Shown piece after piece: positions 12,086 through 22,543 of a DNA stretch of 62,098 nt (its first letter is position 1; every line of letters begins with the position of its first letter). The stretch lies in contig JANXWZ010000213.1 of NCBI GenBank assembly GCA_025350865.1, forward strand, positions 1 through 62,098. The letters run 5' to 3'. This DNA is from Rhodanobacteraceae bacterium. Its GTDB lineage: Bacteria > Acidobacteriota > Terriglobia > Terriglobales > Acidobacteriaceae. Position numbers and translations under genes: made by a program. Below the pieces are notes generated by a model. The model ran no database searches, was not told the DNA's origin, and was given only the letters and a program-made list of their open reading frames with translations.

Positions 12086-13054
12086 CTACAGCTGATCCGG
12101 CATCCAGTGGTGGAACTGCATCCAGTTGGCCAACAAGCCAGGCCATATTCTCAGCTCGCGCTCGGAATCCGGAACGTTTTGGGCGAAGCCGGTTCCGTGT
12201 GGCCCGAGTTCGAAGATGTGCAACTCGGCTGGAATGCCGGTGCGCTTCAGCGCGTTGTAGTAATCCGTGGCGTTGCGCGAGTCGACAGTCTGGTCGGCGG
12301 TGGTGGAGTAGATAAAGGTGGGTGGCGTATCGGTGTTTACCGCTGACACCGTATCAAGATTTGCCGTCGGCGCTGCGAGCACGATCTCCATTCCGGGCGA
12401 GCCTGCCGTCGGCACTGGGCGTGGCACGGCGAGCGATAGATCCATGCGGCCATACGAGATGATGGCAAAGTCGGGCCGGTCAGAGACGCGGTCCACGGCG
12501 TCCTTCGCCTTGGGGTCTCCGGCGGAATGTACGGTCGAGAGATAGGACGCCAGGTGTCCGCCTGCGGAGAATCCCCAGACACCTACGCGGGCGGGATCTA
12601 CTGCCAATTCTGCTGCATGGGCGCGTACATAGCGTACGGCGCGGGAGCCATCCATCATCGGAGCGGGATAGCGGTACGCCGGCGAAAGTCGGTACTCAAG
12701 GACGAATGCCGTGACGCCATGCGAGGCCAGCCACTTTGCCCCGACCGAGCCTTCCTTGTCCATGACGAGGTGGGTGTAACCGCCCCCGGGCATCACGATC
12801 ACCGCAGTGTGCGGGCCAGCCCCGGCGGCAGGATAGACGAAAAGTTTGGGAATATCGCCGCTTGTGGCGGCGGCACCGGTCCGGAGGGCGAGCGGTGCTC
12901 CATCGGGCCATAGAACGATGGTGCTGGTAAAACCGGCGGGGGGAGCGGTTTCGGTTGCAGCAGGCTGAGCCGTCTGGGTGGCCGATTGGGCAGCCAGCGG
13001 GATCGTAATCAAGGCAGTTGCGAACAGGATGCTACGGCAGGTGTTGGGGCTCAT
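12086..13054 (-). CDS. secreted alpha/beta hydrolase, acetyl-esterase type
   Basis: Exported esterase of 322 residues with a signal peptide (residues 1-24, ending LAAQSA) and an alpha/beta-hydrolase core. The oxyanion-hole loop is MPGGGYTHL (88-96). The nucleophile is Ser 163 in GFSAGGH. The likely acid is Asp 254 (TTADQTVDSRN) and the base His 286 (GPHGTGF). This is the pattern of enzymes that deacetylate xylan or other plant polysaccharides, although the substrate is not proven. The alanine- and threonine-rich stretch after the signal peptide is a short linker. It is convergent with the gene before it. Confidence 0.9.
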   Translation of the reverse strand: MSPNTCRSILFATALITIPLAAQSATQTAQPAATETAPPAGFTSTIVLWPDGAPLALRTGAAATSGDIPKLFVYPAAGAGPHTAVIVMPGGGYTHLVMDKEGSVGAKWLASHGVTAFVLEYRLSPAYRYPAPMMDGSRAVRYVRAHAAELAVDPARVGVWGFSAGGHLASYLSTVHSAGDPKAKDAVDRVSDRPDFAIISYGRMDLSLAVPRPVPTAGSPGMEIVLAAPTANLDTVSAVNTDTPPTFIYSTTADQTVDSRNATDYYNALKRTGIPAELHIFELGPHGTGFAQNVPDSERELRIWPGLLANWMQFHHWMPDQL

Positions 13055-13168
13055 AGGTCGAAAGCTTACCGTATTTGATCTATCCCATGTTGCATTGCAT
13101 CGTTGGTTCCTGTGGCCTCATCACCTATAGTTGTGGCGTAGTGTACTGGCGCGGACTGGGAGCAAGAC

Positions 13169-13651
13169 ATGAAAGTAACGATGAAGGTTTGGGTTTTGAT
13201 GGCTGCATTGACGCTGGGTGGGGCGGGAACGGCGATGCACGCCCAGGGGCCGGGGCGTAAGCAGATTTACTCCGAGACAGCCGATCCAAAGGCGGCCATC
13301 GCGGCGGGATTGGCGCAAGCCAAGCGTGAGCACAAGCGCGTCATTTTGGATTTTGGCGGCGACTGGTGCGGCGATTGCCAGGTGCTCGACATTTACTTCC
13401 ATCAGGGAGCGAATCGCGCCATTCTGGATAAGAGCTTCGTCCTGGTGCACGTTTTCATCAAGGAAGAGATGGATAACAATATTCAGTTTGCCGCGAAGTA
13501 CGGGGTGCCGATCGCCAAGGGTGTGCCGGCGCTTGCCGTGCTGGACGAGAACGGGACCGTGCTCTACTCCCAGAAGACCGGGCAGTTTAACGATATGCGG
13601 CACATGGATCCGGGTTCCGTGAACGAATTTCTTAATCGCTGGAAAGGCTGA
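13169..13651 (+). CDS. exported thioredoxin-like protein
   Basis: A 160-residue thioredoxin-fold protein with a signal peptide (MKVTMKVWVLMAALTLGGAG, cleaved near HAQ). The redox motif WCGDC has Cys 67 and Cys 70, and the cis-Pro loop is KGVPALAVL. The spacing and the YFHQGANRAILDKSFVLVHV segment fit the Thioredoxin_7 (DUF255-like) group, which often works on periplasmic disulfides. It stands alone between divergent and downstream genes, so its partner is not indicated. Confidence 0.88.
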   Translation: MKVTMKVWVLMAALTLGGAGTAMHAQGPGRKQIYSETADPKAAIAAGLAQAKREHKRVILDFGGDWCGDCQVLDIYFHQGANRAILDKSFVLVHVFIKEEMDNNIQFAAKYGVPIAKGVPALAVLDENGTVLYSQKTGQFNDMRHMDPGSVNEFLNRWKG

Positions 13652-13700
13652 ATGAGAGCGAATTTTGAGATGATATACAGCTTCGAAAATACAAATTCAG

Positions 13701-13726
13701 AGATTCTGGCTAAGCCAGAATGACGT
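13701..13726. repeat. dispersed hairpin ATTCTGGC/GCCAGAAT
   Basis: AGATTCTGGCTAAGCCAGAATGACG-type hairpin. The stem ATTCTGGC/GCCAGAAT is perfect. A near-identical copy lies at 45776-45800 with a different loop (TTT in place of TAA). Both end in TGACG, as do the other repeat families here. Confidence 0.75.
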
Positions 13727-13816
13727 CCGTGGGCTGGGTGCCGCATAGCATCTTGAAATCCGCTCTAGTCTTCGTCTTCGCGCATCCAACCGCACAAGAG
13801 GTCGAAGGCGAACTTG

Positions 13817-14701
13817 ATGGCTCCAATGTTAGGGATAAGGCGAATTCTGCGATCGATACGGCATGCTGTGTCCAGCATGATCGATCACGACAGCGTGAAT
13901 GTTGCGCAGTCGGCGGCTTACACCGCGATTGGCGCGCTGTTTCCGGCGCTGATCGTGGCTGCGGCTATGGTCGCTTTGCTGCCTGAAGTCAACACATTCA
14001 AGATCGAAGCCGGGGAGTTCTTCGACCAGGTCCTTCCTTCCAACGTATTCCCACTGGTCACAAGTTATTTCATCACCCCAACAGGCCCGGACGGCAAACC
14101 GCACACCACGGGCGCGCTGGTCGCAGCAGTGTTCGTTAGTCTGATGGGAGCATCCAGCACGATTGCGACGTTAATGGACGGTCTGCACCGTGCGGCAGGA
14201 GTTCCGGCCAACTGCTGGACCTTCTGGCGCAAGCGGCTTCGCTCGGTTGTGCTGGTACCGATTTCGCTCGTCCCGCTGAGCGTGGCTTCGATATTAGTCG
14301 TCTTCGGCCGCTTCATCACGGAGTGGGTCGCCGAACACCTGATGGTCGAGGCGCGACCGACGTTCTTCGCCCTGGCGCTTGCGCTGCGCTGGACAATTTC
14401 GCTGGCAGGTGTCGTCGGCCTGACCGCGCTGATCTACCACGTGGGAGTACCGCGCACAGAGCGGACGACACCTCGTCAGAGCTGGGCGCACACGCTTCCA
14501 GGGGCCGTCGTGGCCACCGGGATGTGGTTTCTCTCGACCATCATCTTCGGCTGGTATGTCACCCGCATCGCCAACTACAGCGCGGTTTATGGATCGCTGG
14601 GTGCAGGCATTGCTCTGCTGGTGTGGCTCTATCTGGTCGCCCTCAGCACCTTGTTCGGGGCGGAATTTAATGAGCAATTCTGGCGGGAGCGGCCGATCTA
14701 A
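13817..14701 (+). CDS. YihY/BrkB family membrane protein, second copy
   Basis: Integral membrane protein of the YihY family, about 294 residues. It has the family start (DHDSVNVAQSAAYTAIGALFPALIVAAAM), a PTGPDGKPH periplasmic loop, and the conserved end YSAVYGSLGAGIALLVWLYLVALS plus GAEFNEQF. Start choice is unsure: TTG 13814, ATG 13817 or ATG 13829. It is shorter and lacks the N-terminal extension of the copy at 4463-5524. Role in the cell is unknown. Confidence 0.88.
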   Translation: MAPMLGIRRILRSIRHAVSSMIDHDSVNVAQSAAYTAIGALFPALIVAAAMVALLPEVNTFKIEAGEFFDQVLPSNVFPLVTSYFITPTGPDGKPHTTGALVAAVFVSLMGASSTIATLMDGLHRAAGVPANCWTFWRKRLRSVVLVPISLVPLSVASILVVFGRFITEWVAEHLMVEARPTFFALALALRWTISLAGVVGLTALIYHVGVPRTERTTPRQSWAHTLPGAVVATGMWFLSTIIFGWYVTRIANYSAVYGSLGAGIALLVWLYLVALSTLFGAEFNEQFWRERPI

Positions 14702-14828
14702 CTGAGACTGGCAAGCGCGAAGGGCCGCTGGCGGGTAGAATGACCACGGGACCAACCCAATCCAAATAGCTAGACCTGTGACGCACGACGGCACAGGCTC
14801 AAAAGAAAGAACTCGGCACCCGCAAATC

Positions 14829-16373
14829 ATGAATACCTTCGCTGATAGCTACGGAAGCTCCGCCGGAACGGGTGGTATGGATCGTGCGCGCCGCGCCAAG
14901 ATCGTTGCAACGCTGGGCCCCTCGTGCAGTACTCTGCCGGTTTTTCGGGAACTCGTTCGGGCCGGACTGGATGTGGCACGCCTGAATTTTTCGCACGGGT
15001 CGCATGAGCAGAAGGCTGAGCTGATCCGCATGGTGCGGCAGGTGTCGCGGGAAGAGAATAAGCCCATCTGTATCCTTGCCGATCTGCAGGGCCCAAAGAT
15101 TCGCACCGGGCTCCTCAAAGACCACAAGCCGGTCTTACTTGTGGCTGGAAAGAGACTGACCATTACGCCACGCCAGATCGAAGGCACGGCAGCGCTCGTC
15201 AGCACGGTGTTTACTACGCTCGCCGAGAACCTGGAGCCGGGTTCGCGCATTTTGCTTTCGGACGGTTTGATCGAGCTTCGGGTCGTCCAGATTAAAGGCG
15301 AAGACGTTGTCTGCGAGATCATCAACGGCGGCATGCTGGGCGAGAAGAAGGGAATCAACTTGCCCGGAATCCCGGTGAAGGTGCCTTCGTTGACCGAGAA
15401 AGATGAAGAAGACCTGATCTTTGCCATCGGCCAAGGCGTGGACACGGTCGCTGTCTCCTTTGTTCGCACCGCGGAAGATGTGCGCCACGTGAAGTCGCGG
15501 CTGGCAGCACTCAAGTCTGACGCATGGGTGATCGCGAAGCTTGAAAAGCCGCAGGCGATTGAGCACCTGGACTCGATCCTGGAGATTGCCGACGCCATCA
15601 TGGTCGCTCGCGGCGATTTGGGCGTGGAAGTTCCGCCGGAAAAAGTGCCGGCGATTCAGAAGCACATCATCAAGCGTGCTGCGGAGTTCCGTAAGCCGGT
15701 GATCACGGCGACGCAGATGCTGGAGTCGATGATCGAAAACCCGCGCCCAACCCGGGCGGAAGCGTCCGACGTCGCCAATGCGATCTACGACGGTACGGAC
15801 GCCGTAATGCTTTCGGGCGAGACGGCGGCCGGCAAGTATCCCGTGGAAGCTATCGCGATGATGGCCAAGATTGTCAGCGAGACGGAACATCAGATTCGGA
15901 TCGACCCGCCGCCTCGGCCAAGGGTGCGCAGGACTACCAAACTGAGTGTCGCGGAGACGATTTGCGAGTGCATGGCGCACTCCGCCGAAGACCTGGACGT
16001 CTCGGCCATTGCGATTTTTACGGAAAGCGGCGCCACCGTGCGGTTGCTGTCGAAGTACCGTCCCGATCCTCCGATCTATGCGCTGAGCGCCTACGAGCGC
16101 GTGACCAACCGGACGATGTTGCTGTGGGGAACCTACCCGATTCTGTGCGAGCGCTTCAAGGATACCGACAAGCTGGTTGAGATGGCCGAGAGCATTCTCG
16201 AAGGCCGGGGTTACGTGAAGCAGCGCCAGGTCTTCGGCATCGTCGCCGGAACCCGGACAAAATCCGGCGCGACCAACTTCATGCGGCTGCACATGGTTGG
16301 AGATCAGGATGCCCCGATCGATGGGGTGTCGGACAAGTCGAAGAAAAAGGCGAAGAAGAAGGCGAAAAAGTAG
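14829..16373 (+). CDS. pyk: pyruvate kinase
   Basis: Last step of glycolysis: phosphoenolpyruvate plus ADP to pyruvate plus ATP. The full order of motifs is present: KIVATLGPSC, LNFSHGSHE, the signature VIAKLEKPQAI with the catalytic Lys (about 237), the metal-binding MVARGDLGVE (about 260), and the allosteric C-terminal domain. The ATG at 14829 gives 514 residues. An in-frame GTG at 14778 would add 17. The final dozen residues are almost pure lysine and alanine (KSKKKAKKKAKK), an unusual basic tail not needed for catalysis. Confidence 0.96.
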   Translation: MNTFADSYGSSAGTGGMDRARRAKIVATLGPSCSTLPVFRELVRAGLDVARLNFSHGSHEQKAELIRMVRQVSREENKPICILADLQGPKIRTGLLKDHKPVLLVAGKRLTITPRQIEGTAALVSTVFTTLAENLEPGSRILLSDGLIELRVVQIKGEDVVCEIINGGMLGEKKGINLPGIPVKVPSLTEKDEEDLIFAIGQGVDTVAVSFVRTAEDVRHVKSRLAALKSDAWVIAKLEKPQAIEHLDSILEIADAIMVARGDLGVEVPPEKVPAIQKHIIKRAAEFRKPVITATQMLESMIENPRPTRAEASDVANAIYDGTDAVMLSGETAAGKYPVEAIAMMAKIVSETEHQIRIDPPPRPRVRRTTKLSVAETICECMAHSAEDLDVSAIAIFTESGATVRLLSKYRPDPPIYALSAYERVTNRTMLLWGTYPILCERFKDTDKLVEMAESILEGRGYVKQRQVFGIVAGTRTKSGATNFMRLHMVGDQDAPIDGVSDKSKKKAKKKAKK

Positions 16374-16558
16374 CAACGGAGACTTGCGAGAGTAAGTCGC
16401 TCCGAGTCGACCGAGTGGTCAACTGCAGACGGGAATCCGTCATAGCGCAACTTCGCCATAGGCCCGGTTCGCAAGGCATCGCTGTGGGAATCGACCGCTG
16501 TGCCGGAGATTCGGGTGCAGGCGAAGGATCTTGCGGGGCTGCTTCGGCAACAACTGGG

Positions 16559-17095
16559 TTACTCCGCCGTCGACGAACCGGCATGAGTGCCAATCTGGCT
16601 GAATAATCTGCCGAGGTCGATATGGATCGGCGTTCCGGTAACTTCCAACTGCTCCGCCTCAACCCAATCTGCGCCCGAGCACATGCGTCCGCTTCGCGTC
16701 TTTGGATCGATGATCCAGACAGTGCCTACACCCATGGCCTGGTAGTCTTTGCAACGCTCCTGTAGCTCCGAGTAGGTGTCGTCGGGCGAGAGCACTTCAA
16801 TCACAAGCAGCGGCGGATCGATCAGAATACCGGGATGCGGGCCAGGGCGCAGCACCACAAGATCGGCGATGCGAATTCGTGATCCTGACACGCGCATCCG
16901 TTGCTCGGTGCTGCCGACCACATTCCAAGCTACTTCGTGGTTCATGAACAGGCCAGCTAACAGCCACTGCAACCTCGCGTGTTCCCACTTTCCCACGTTG
17001 CGCTCCCTCAATTCGCCGTCGATGTAGTCGCAGTCCGGGTGGTAGGTTGTATCCAGATACTCCGCCAGGGGGACGATTTGGGTCGCGGTAGCCAT
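16559..17095 (-). CDS. Uma2 family (DUF820) endonuclease-like protein
   Basis: A 178-residue member of the Uma2/DUF820 family, which has a PD-(D/E)XK nuclease fold. The acidic core is visible: Glu 28 (YIDGELRER), Asp 78 (IADLVVLRP), Glu 100 (PPLLVIEVLSPDDT) and Lys 116 in the following helix. The start is the ATG at 17095. A longer frame upstream overlaps mutL and lacks family similarity. It is divergent from mutL with 77 bases between them. Function in bacteria is unknown. The downstream gap 16374-16558 ends in a 46-codon coding-like scrap without a start. Confidence 0.88.
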   Translation of the reverse strand: MATATQIVPLAEYLDTTYHPDCDYIDGELRERNVGKWEHARLQWLLAGLFMNHEVAWNVVGSTEQRMRVSGSRIRIADLVVLRPGPHPGILIDPPLLVIEVLSPDDTYSELQERCKDYQAMGVGTVWIIDPKTRSGRMCSGADWVEAEQLEVTGTPIHIDLGRLFSQIGTHAGSSTAE

Positions 17096-17172
17096 GGCCG
17101 TAGTGTACTGCGATTCGGGAGTATGCGGCGGATTATCAACAGCCCTGCCAGCCCACTCAATACAATCAACGT

Positions 17173-19152
17173 GTGGGTCGCATTCGCATTCTTTCCGATC
17201 AGGTTGCCAATCAAATCGCTGCCGGCGAAGTGGTGGAGCGTCCTGCGTCGGTAGTGAAGGAATTGCTCGAAAACTCCATCGATGCGGGTGCAACACGGAT
17301 CCGGATTGAGGTTGAAGCCGGTGGCCGCAAGCTGATCCGCATCATCGATAACGGCTGCGGCATGGTTCGCGACGACGCTTTGCTGGCCTTTGAGCGGCAC
17401 GCTACGTCAAAGCTCCGCAGCTCGGACGATCTTCTGTCCATCGCCACCCTAGGCTTTCGCGGGGAAGCCCTGCCCAGCATTGCCAGCGTGGCTCGGGTCC
17501 ACCTGTCTACTCGCGCCTCCGAAGACGAGGTCGGGACCGTCATCGAGATCGCCGGCGGTAAGATGCTTCGCGTGGAAGAGGCGGGTCTGCCTCACGGAAC
17601 GACGCTGGCCGTGCGCGATCTCTTCTTCAACACGCCGGCGCGCCGCAAATTCCTTAAGGCCGAGTCGACTGAGTTGTCGCACATTGCCGCGTTGGTGACG
17701 CATTATGCGCTGGCACATCCGACGCGACACTTTGAGCTGCATTCGGCAACGCAGGCGCTGCTGGTCGCCCCTGCGGTTGCGAATCCCGGGGAGCGGTTGT
17801 ATCAGATATTTGGAGCCGAAGTCGCAGGCCTGATGTTGCAGACTGCCGCCGAGATGGACTTTACCCGCGCCGGTCTGCCCGAACCTCCGCCGTGGAAGCA
17901 GGAGGAGGACTACGAAGCGCCGGACCCGGGCTATCTTCGGATCACCGGATTCGTCTCGAAGCCTGAGCTGCAACGCCTGAATCGCAATGCGATGTACGTG
18001 TTCGTGAACCATCGGCTGATTCGCGACAAGCTCGTCATCCACGCGCTGACTGAGGCTTACCGCAACATCATTCCGCCCACCAGCTTTCCGGTCGTCTTGC
18101 TGTTCCTGGAGATGCCGCCGCAGGAGGTCGACGTCAATGTTCATCCGGCGAAGACCGAGGTGCGATTCCGCCAGCCGACGTTCGTTCATGACTTTATCCG
18201 CGACACAGTTCGAACCACGCTGATGAATGCGCGCCCGGCTGCGAGCTTTGCTGCCGCCTTGTCGGGTGCTCCCTATGCGAGTGCCAGCGCGAGCTTGCTG
18301 CTGGATGTCAGTCCGCTTCCCGGTGGCCCGGAAGGCCTGCAACGACCGGTGTTCGATCCGCGCGACGGTGCGCGCATCGAGTTCGGGATGGTGGCCGAGT
18401 CGGACGTTGCGGCCTCGTCGGAAGATTCGGCTGCATTCAGCCTCAAGCCGATTGCCGTTCCGGAATCGCCGGGGCGGCTCGCGTTTGGCGAGGATGGATT
18501 TGCGGTTGGCGATCACCTAGCGCATCAGCACGAAAAGGGTGGCCGCGTGGTCAACGAGCCGACACTGGCCTCGCTCTCGACTCTCAGACCACTAGGCCAG
18601 GTGCGGGATTCGTTCATCCTTGCCGTCAACGATGAGGGGCTGTGGATCATCGACCAGCATGTCGCCCATGAGCGGGTACTTTTCGAGAAGGTGATGCGCG
18701 AACGCGAAACCGAACAGGTGCAGCGGCAACGGATGCTGATGCCGTTGCTGATTGATTTGCTGCCTGCGCAGATGGTCACGTTTGCGCGGTTGGCCGATGA
18801 GTTGGAACGCAACGGGTTTGAAGCCGAGCCATTTGGCCCGCGAACGCTTGCCGTGAAGGCCGCGCCCGTGGGTCTCGAGGGGCGCGAACTGGAGCACATG
18901 TTGGAAGATATTTTGAGCGGCGAAGACCGGCTGGATCAGGCAGATAATGCCGACACGCGGCGTCGGCGGATTGCGGCCAGTATGGCGTGCCACGCCGCTG
19001 TGAAGATCAACATGCCGCTCGACGGGGCGAAAATCGAATGGTTATTGCGCGAATTAGGTAAAACTGAGCATCCAACCAGTTGTCCGCACGGAAGACCCAT
19101 CGCACTCAGGTATTCTTATAGAGAGATAGAACGTGCATTCCAACGCACCTGA
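17173..19152 (+). CDS. mutL: DNA mismatch repair protein MutL
   Basis: Mismatch-repair matchmaker with an N-terminal GHKL ATPase: [11 protein letters not shown] (30-40), DNGCGM (59-64), GFRGEAL (94-100). The C-terminal dimer domain carries the nicking-endonuclease metal motif [14 protein letters not shown] (DQHAx2Ex4E with Val for Ala). It also has the companion motifs SMACHAAVK and CPHGRPIA. It is therefore the endonuclease type, as expected in bacteria lacking MutH. The start is GTG 17173. mutS is not in the window. In E. coli mutL sits near the NAD(P)HX-repair gene and tsaE, which here lie about 10 kb downstream. Confidence 0.97.
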   Translation: MGRIRILSDQVANQIAAGEVVERPASVVKELLENSIDAGATRIRIEVEAGGRKLIRIIDNGCGMVRDDALLAFERHATSKLRSSDDLLSIATLGFRGEALPSIASVARVHLSTRASEDEVGTVIEIAGGKMLRVEEAGLPHGTTLAVRDLFFNTPARRKFLKAESTELSHIAALVTHYALAHPTRHFELHSATQALLVAPAVANPGERLYQIFGAEVAGLMLQTAAEMDFTRAGLPEPPPWKQEEDYEAPDPGYLRITGFVSKPELQRLNRNAMYVFVNHRLIRDKLVIHALTEAYRNIIPPTSFPVVLLFLEMPPQEVDVNVHPAKTEVRFRQPTFVHDFIRDTVRTTLMNARPAASFAAALSGAPYASASASLLLDVSPLPGGPEGLQRPVFDPRDGARIEFGMVAESDVAASSEDSAAFSLKPIAVPESPGRLAFGEDGFAVGDHLAHQHEKGGRVVNEPTLASLSTLRPLGQVRDSFILAVNDEGLWIIDQHVAHERVLFEKVMRERETEQVQRQRMLMPLLIDLLPAQMVTFARLADELERNGFEAEPFGPRTLAVKAAPVGLEGRELEHMLEDILSGEDRLDQADNADTRRRRIAASMACHAAVKINMPLDGAKIEWLLRELGKTEHPTSCPHGRPIALRYSYREIERAFQRT

Positions 19153-19346
19153 GTTTCAGCAGCAGCAAAGCCAGTTTCAGGGTAAAAGCACCCGCACTTC
19201 GTAACGCGCAGTTTGTGACGGCCTCAAGGCACTTGTGTCACTTTGACAATTTATGTTTCGCCTTCGATTTTGATTCGACCGAAGGAAGCTCACGCGCACG
19301 GCGTGCCTTTTCCGGCACATGCGCCCGAGCAGGAAGGTACCACCCA

Positions 19347-21653
19347 TTGAACTCCTCCGACAGCACGCCGGATAACATCCAGCCCGCCGATTCCACCGAC
19401 ATCAGCACCACCGAAACTGCCGCTCCGGCAAAGGCCATCGCCCGCCACACCAGCGCCGCACAACTTCCTTCCTCCGACCAACTCAGCGCGACCCGCGCGA
19501 CCCATTGGCATCAGGATGGAAACCCGGTCCTCAGCCTCGAAGGGCTCCGCGAGTGGGTCAATCGCTGCGGACTCGTCGCATATGGTCCGCGCGTCAACCA
19601 GCTCGGATCGCCTGCACCGTCGATCGTCGAAGCCACCCTGGGCAAGGCATTGTCCGGAGCAGCCGACATCGCAGTGGCCGACGCCGCCAAAACTCTGGTC
19701 GCTCGTTTGGTCGCTGAAGGCAGCGCCGTCCCCCTGAATCTGCTGGGTGCAACCGGCGGCCTGGGCACCGACACGCCTGATTACATCGCTTCGGCGGCAG
19801 TCTTCTCCTTCATCTTCACCCTGCGCGGCGACAAGGGCTGGAAACAGCCGCCGGTCACTGCCGGTCCCGTGAAGGTGTCGCCGTTGGCTCTGGCGACCTA
19901 CGAGATGCTCGCTGCGAAGGTGACGCTCTCGTCGTATGACCTGGCGACTCAGCTGGGCAAAGAGGTGACCGAAGGCGCGGTTCTGCGCTCCCTCACCGAA
20001 CTCTGGTCGCAGCTTCGGGTCCTCCCGATGACGCAGCTGGATGGCTCGGCAACGCTGTGGGAGCTGGCGTCATCACGGTTTACGAAGCAGATTAAGGCAG
20101 GCGCAAATGCTGGACAGCCAACGGCCCTCAGCGCGCTGATCTCGCTCTACCTCGGGCAGGCGGTTGCCGCTACCGAAGATGAGATTGAAACATTCCTTTC
20201 GCCACTTGCGCCGCGTTCGCGCGTTCGCGATGTGATCCACGCTCTGCTCTCGGCGCGGCAGCTTGAGACGCTGGTAATTCAGGGCAAGACCCTGCTGCAC
20301 GTCTCCGGTGAGCTTCCGGCGTTTGCCGCTGTTGCGGTGGCCGAAACCGCTGCCGGGGAAGAAGCCGTCGAAGCTGCTGACGGCGGTTCACGTATCTCCA
20401 AGTTCGCCGCCCGACCAGGCAGCAAGATCGGCACCGGCCTGCGCTCCAAGCCCGCATTCGGGAGTAAACCTGCGTTTGGACGGAAACCTGCGTTCGGCTC
20501 GAAGCCGGCTTTCGGCGCAAAACCTGCCTTCGGCGACCGTGAACGTCGACCCTTCAAAAAGGATGACAGGCCGCGATTCGACAAACCGTGGGCCGAGAAG
20601 CCTCGCACAGCGCCACCTGCCGAAGGATTCGCTCCAGCCGCAGAGGGGTCGACTGAGAGCCCCGCGCCGCGTCGTGAATTCACCCCGCGCCCCTTCACTC
20701 CGCGTGATGGCGGCAGCAGCGATGGCCCACGCCGCACCTTCAGCAAGCCCGGAACCTTCGGCCGCAAACGCGAGGGTTTTGGTGCCAAGCCCAGCTTCGA
20801 CCGTGGCGACAGCCGTCCTCCGCGCCGCGATTTCGGTGGCGATTCTCGCCCACCACGCCGTGACTTCGGCAGCGACTCCCGCCCACCGCGTCGTGAGTTT
20901 GGCAGCGATTCGCGTCCGCCGCGTCGTGACTTTGGCGAACGCTCCGAGCGTCCTGCAGGCGGCGGTTTCCAGCGCTCTGGCGGCTCTGCCGGCTCGTTCA
21001 CGCCGAGACCGAGACCTTCGTTTGGCGGAGATCGACCCTCGTTTGGCGGGAAGCCGTCTTTCGGGAGCAAACCCTCATTTGGCGGCAAGCCCTCCTTCGG
21101 CAGCCGTCCGCCTTCGGGAGATCGGCCATCCTTCGGGGCGAAGCCGTCGTTCCCGCGTGATCGCGGCGAGCGGACCGGCGGCGACGAGGCCCCGCGCAAG
21201 GTCTTCCGGAAGTTCGACGCGCCCCGCGACAAGAAGCCTTTCGGATCGCCCAAACCCTTCGGCGCGAAGCCTTTTGGCGCAAAACCGTTCGGTGCCAAGC
21301 CGTTTGGTGATCGCCCGGCCCGCAGCTTCGATGGCCCAGGGACTTTTGATCGCCCACGTTCCCCGAGTTCGGACCGCCCGCGCCCCGAAGGACGTCCCAG
21401 CTTCGGCTCCAAGCCGCCGTTTCGCGGCAAAGGCAGCGACACCTTCGGGGTGAAGAACCGCGAAGGCGGTTCTGGCGAGAGGCGTCCCTACTCCAAGCCC
21501 GGCGGATTCGCCAAGGCCGGCGGCCCGTTTGCGAAGTTCGCGGATGGTAAGAAACCGTTCCGCAAGCCTGGTCCAGGTGCCAGCGGAGCCAAGAAGTTCG
21601 ACAAGCCCAGCGGCGGCGGGGGCTATCGTCCCACCAAGCGCAGGGCGGAGTAG
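19347..21653 (+). CDS. Arg/Gly/Phe-rich disordered protein with helical N-terminal domain
   Basis: Unrecognised protein of about 768 residues in two parts. The first ~350 residues are ordinary and helical, with a pattern like tandem winged helices ([51 protein letters not shown]). I cannot name the family. The remaining ~400 residues are low complexity: KPAFG repeats, then SRPPRRDFG repeats, then KPSFG and KPFGA repeats, very basic and rich in Phe and Gly. Such tails bind RNA or single-stranded DNA and can phase-separate. The TTG at 19347 is chosen because AGGAAGG lies nine bases upstream. The frame stays open to 19215. Its stop is three bases from cmk. Confidence 0.8.
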   Translation: MNSSDSTPDNIQPADSTDISTTETAAPAKAIARHTSAAQLPSSDQLSATRATHWHQDGNPVLSLEGLREWVNRCGLVAYGPRVNQLGSPAPSIVEATLGKALSGAADIAVADAAKTLVARLVAEGSAVPLNLLGATGGLGTDTPDYIASAAVFSFIFTLRGDKGWKQPPVTAGPVKVSPLALATYEMLAAKVTLSSYDLATQLGKEVTEGAVLRSLTELWSQLRVLPMTQLDGSATLWELASSRFTKQIKAGANAGQPTALSALISLYLGQAVAATEDEIETFLSPLAPRSRVRDVIHALLSARQLETLVIQGKTLLHVSGELPAFAAVAVAETAAGEEAVEAADGGSRISKFAARPGSKIGTGLRSKPAFGSKPAFGRKPAFGSKPAFGAKPAFGDRERRPFKKDDRPRFDKPWAEKPRTAPPAEGFAPAAEGSTESPAPRREFTPRPFTPRDGGSSDGPRRTFSKPGTFGRKREGFGAKPSFDRGDSRPPRRDFGGDSRPPRRDFGSDSRPPRREFGSDSRPPRRDFGERSERPAGGGFQRSGGSAGSFTPRPRPSFGGDRPSFGGKPSFGSKPSFGGKPSFGSRPPSGDRPSFGAKPSFPRDRGERTGGDEAPRKVFRKFDAPRDKKPFGSPKPFGAKPFGAKPFGAKPFGDRPARSFDGPGTFDRPRSPSSDRPRPEGRPSFGSKPPFRGKGSDTFGVKNREGGSGERRPYSKPGGFAKAGGPFAKFADGKKPFRKPGPGASGAKKFDKPSGGGGYRPTKRRAE
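20435..21640 (+). repeat. in-frame low-complexity repeats ([24 protein letters not shown])
   Basis: Coding repeats inside the disordered tail. About five KPAFG units lie at 20450-20535, four to five (S)RPPRR(D/E)FG units at 20810-20935, six or so KPSFG-like units at 21010-21150, and four KPFGA units at 21240-21310. Codons vary between copies, which argues for selection on the peptide rather than recent duplication. Confidence 0.85.
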
Positions 21654-21656
21654 CGG

Positions 21657-22361
21657 ATGTCTGAGACTGCAAGACTAAAGCTGGTAATCGCGATCGATGG
21701 GCCAGCGGGAGCGGGGAAGAGCACCGTGGCGGCCCATCTCGCGCGTCATTTTGGCTTCTTGAACCTGGAGACCGGAGCGATGTATCGCGCGCTGGCTCTG
21801 AAAGCAATCGATCACGACCTGGACCTCGACGAAGAGTCGGAGGTGCTAGCCCTGTGCGACACCACCAACATTGCGCTTGAGCCCACGCGAGACGGCAATC
21901 GGGTGCTGCTGGACGGCATCGACGTCTCCCGCCGGGTGCGGGATGGCGACGTCACTGCGGCGGCATCACGGGCCTCTGTGCACCCCCGTGTGCGCGAGTG
22001 GATGGTGGCTCAGCAGCGCGCGCTTGGTGTGGGCGGCGGTGTTGTGATGGAGGGACGGGACATTGGGACGGCGGTTTTTCCGGATGCCGAGGTAAAAATT
22101 TTTCTTGATGCCGCACCGGAAGTGCGAGGCAACCGGCGCTATCGGCAGGTCGCGTCGAACGTGCACGAGCCGGTAACCGTGACCGAAACTTCGGTCATCG
22201 AGGAAATGAAAGCCCGCGACGAACGGGATCGCAACCGGGTCCAGAGCCCTCTGAAACCCGCTCCTGATGCGGTGATTGTCGATTCAACGGGGATGTCACT
22301 TGACGAAGTGATGGCCCGCAGCGAGGCGATTGTGCAGGGCTATCTGGACGGAAAGATTTGA
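21657..22361 (+). CDS. cmk: cytidylate kinase
   Basis: Phosphorylates CMP and dCMP with ATP, feeding pyrimidine nucleotide pools. P-loop IAIDGPAGAGKST near residues 10-20, then LETGAMYRALALKA and VVMEGRDIGTAVFPDA (substrate lid and CMP site), RRYRQ, and EEMKARDERDRNR. At 234 residues it is full length. It begins three bases after the stop of the disordered protein, so the two are probably translated from one message. Confidence 0.96.
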   Translation: MSETARLKLVIAIDGPAGAGKSTVAAHLARHFGFLNLETGAMYRALALKAIDHDLDLDEESEVLALCDTTNIALEPTRDGNRVLLDGIDVSRRVRDGDVTAAASRASVHPRVREWMVAQQRALGVGGGVVMEGRDIGTAVFPDAEVKIFLDAAPEVRGNRRYRQVASNVHEPVTVTETSVIEEMKARDERDRNRVQSPLKPAPDAVIVDSTGMSLDEVMARSEAIVQGYLDGKI

Positions 22362-22543
22362 GTGTAGAGCATTGTGCGGATGTGATGAAGAAACCAGAGT
22401 AAAACTTTTCTGCACAACTGTTGTCAACTGTGGTAATCTAGGCACATCGTTTGCAACAGATTGGTTTTCTGCAAGGTTGTACTGTTGAACCCCGATTTGT
22501 GCTGGCGGCAAAAATTCAAGATGGTTTTAAGGAAATAGCTAAA

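Noticed and set aside
15135..16376. A 413-codon minus-strand frame in pyruvate kinase
   Set aside because: Shadow of a certain gene.
16443..16586. A coding-like 46-codon plus frame overlapping the Uma2 gene end
   Set aside because: No start codon and no ribosome site; may be a gene scrap but cannot be supported.
17095..17296. 67 additional N-terminal codons for the Uma2 protein
   Set aside because: They overlap mutL in antisense and show no similarity; the ATG at 17095 begins the family domain.
20279..21453. Two long alternative frames within the Arg/Gly/Phe repeat region
   Set aside because: Both are the repeat DNA read in other frames; the chosen frame continues from an ordinary domain and is linked to cmk.
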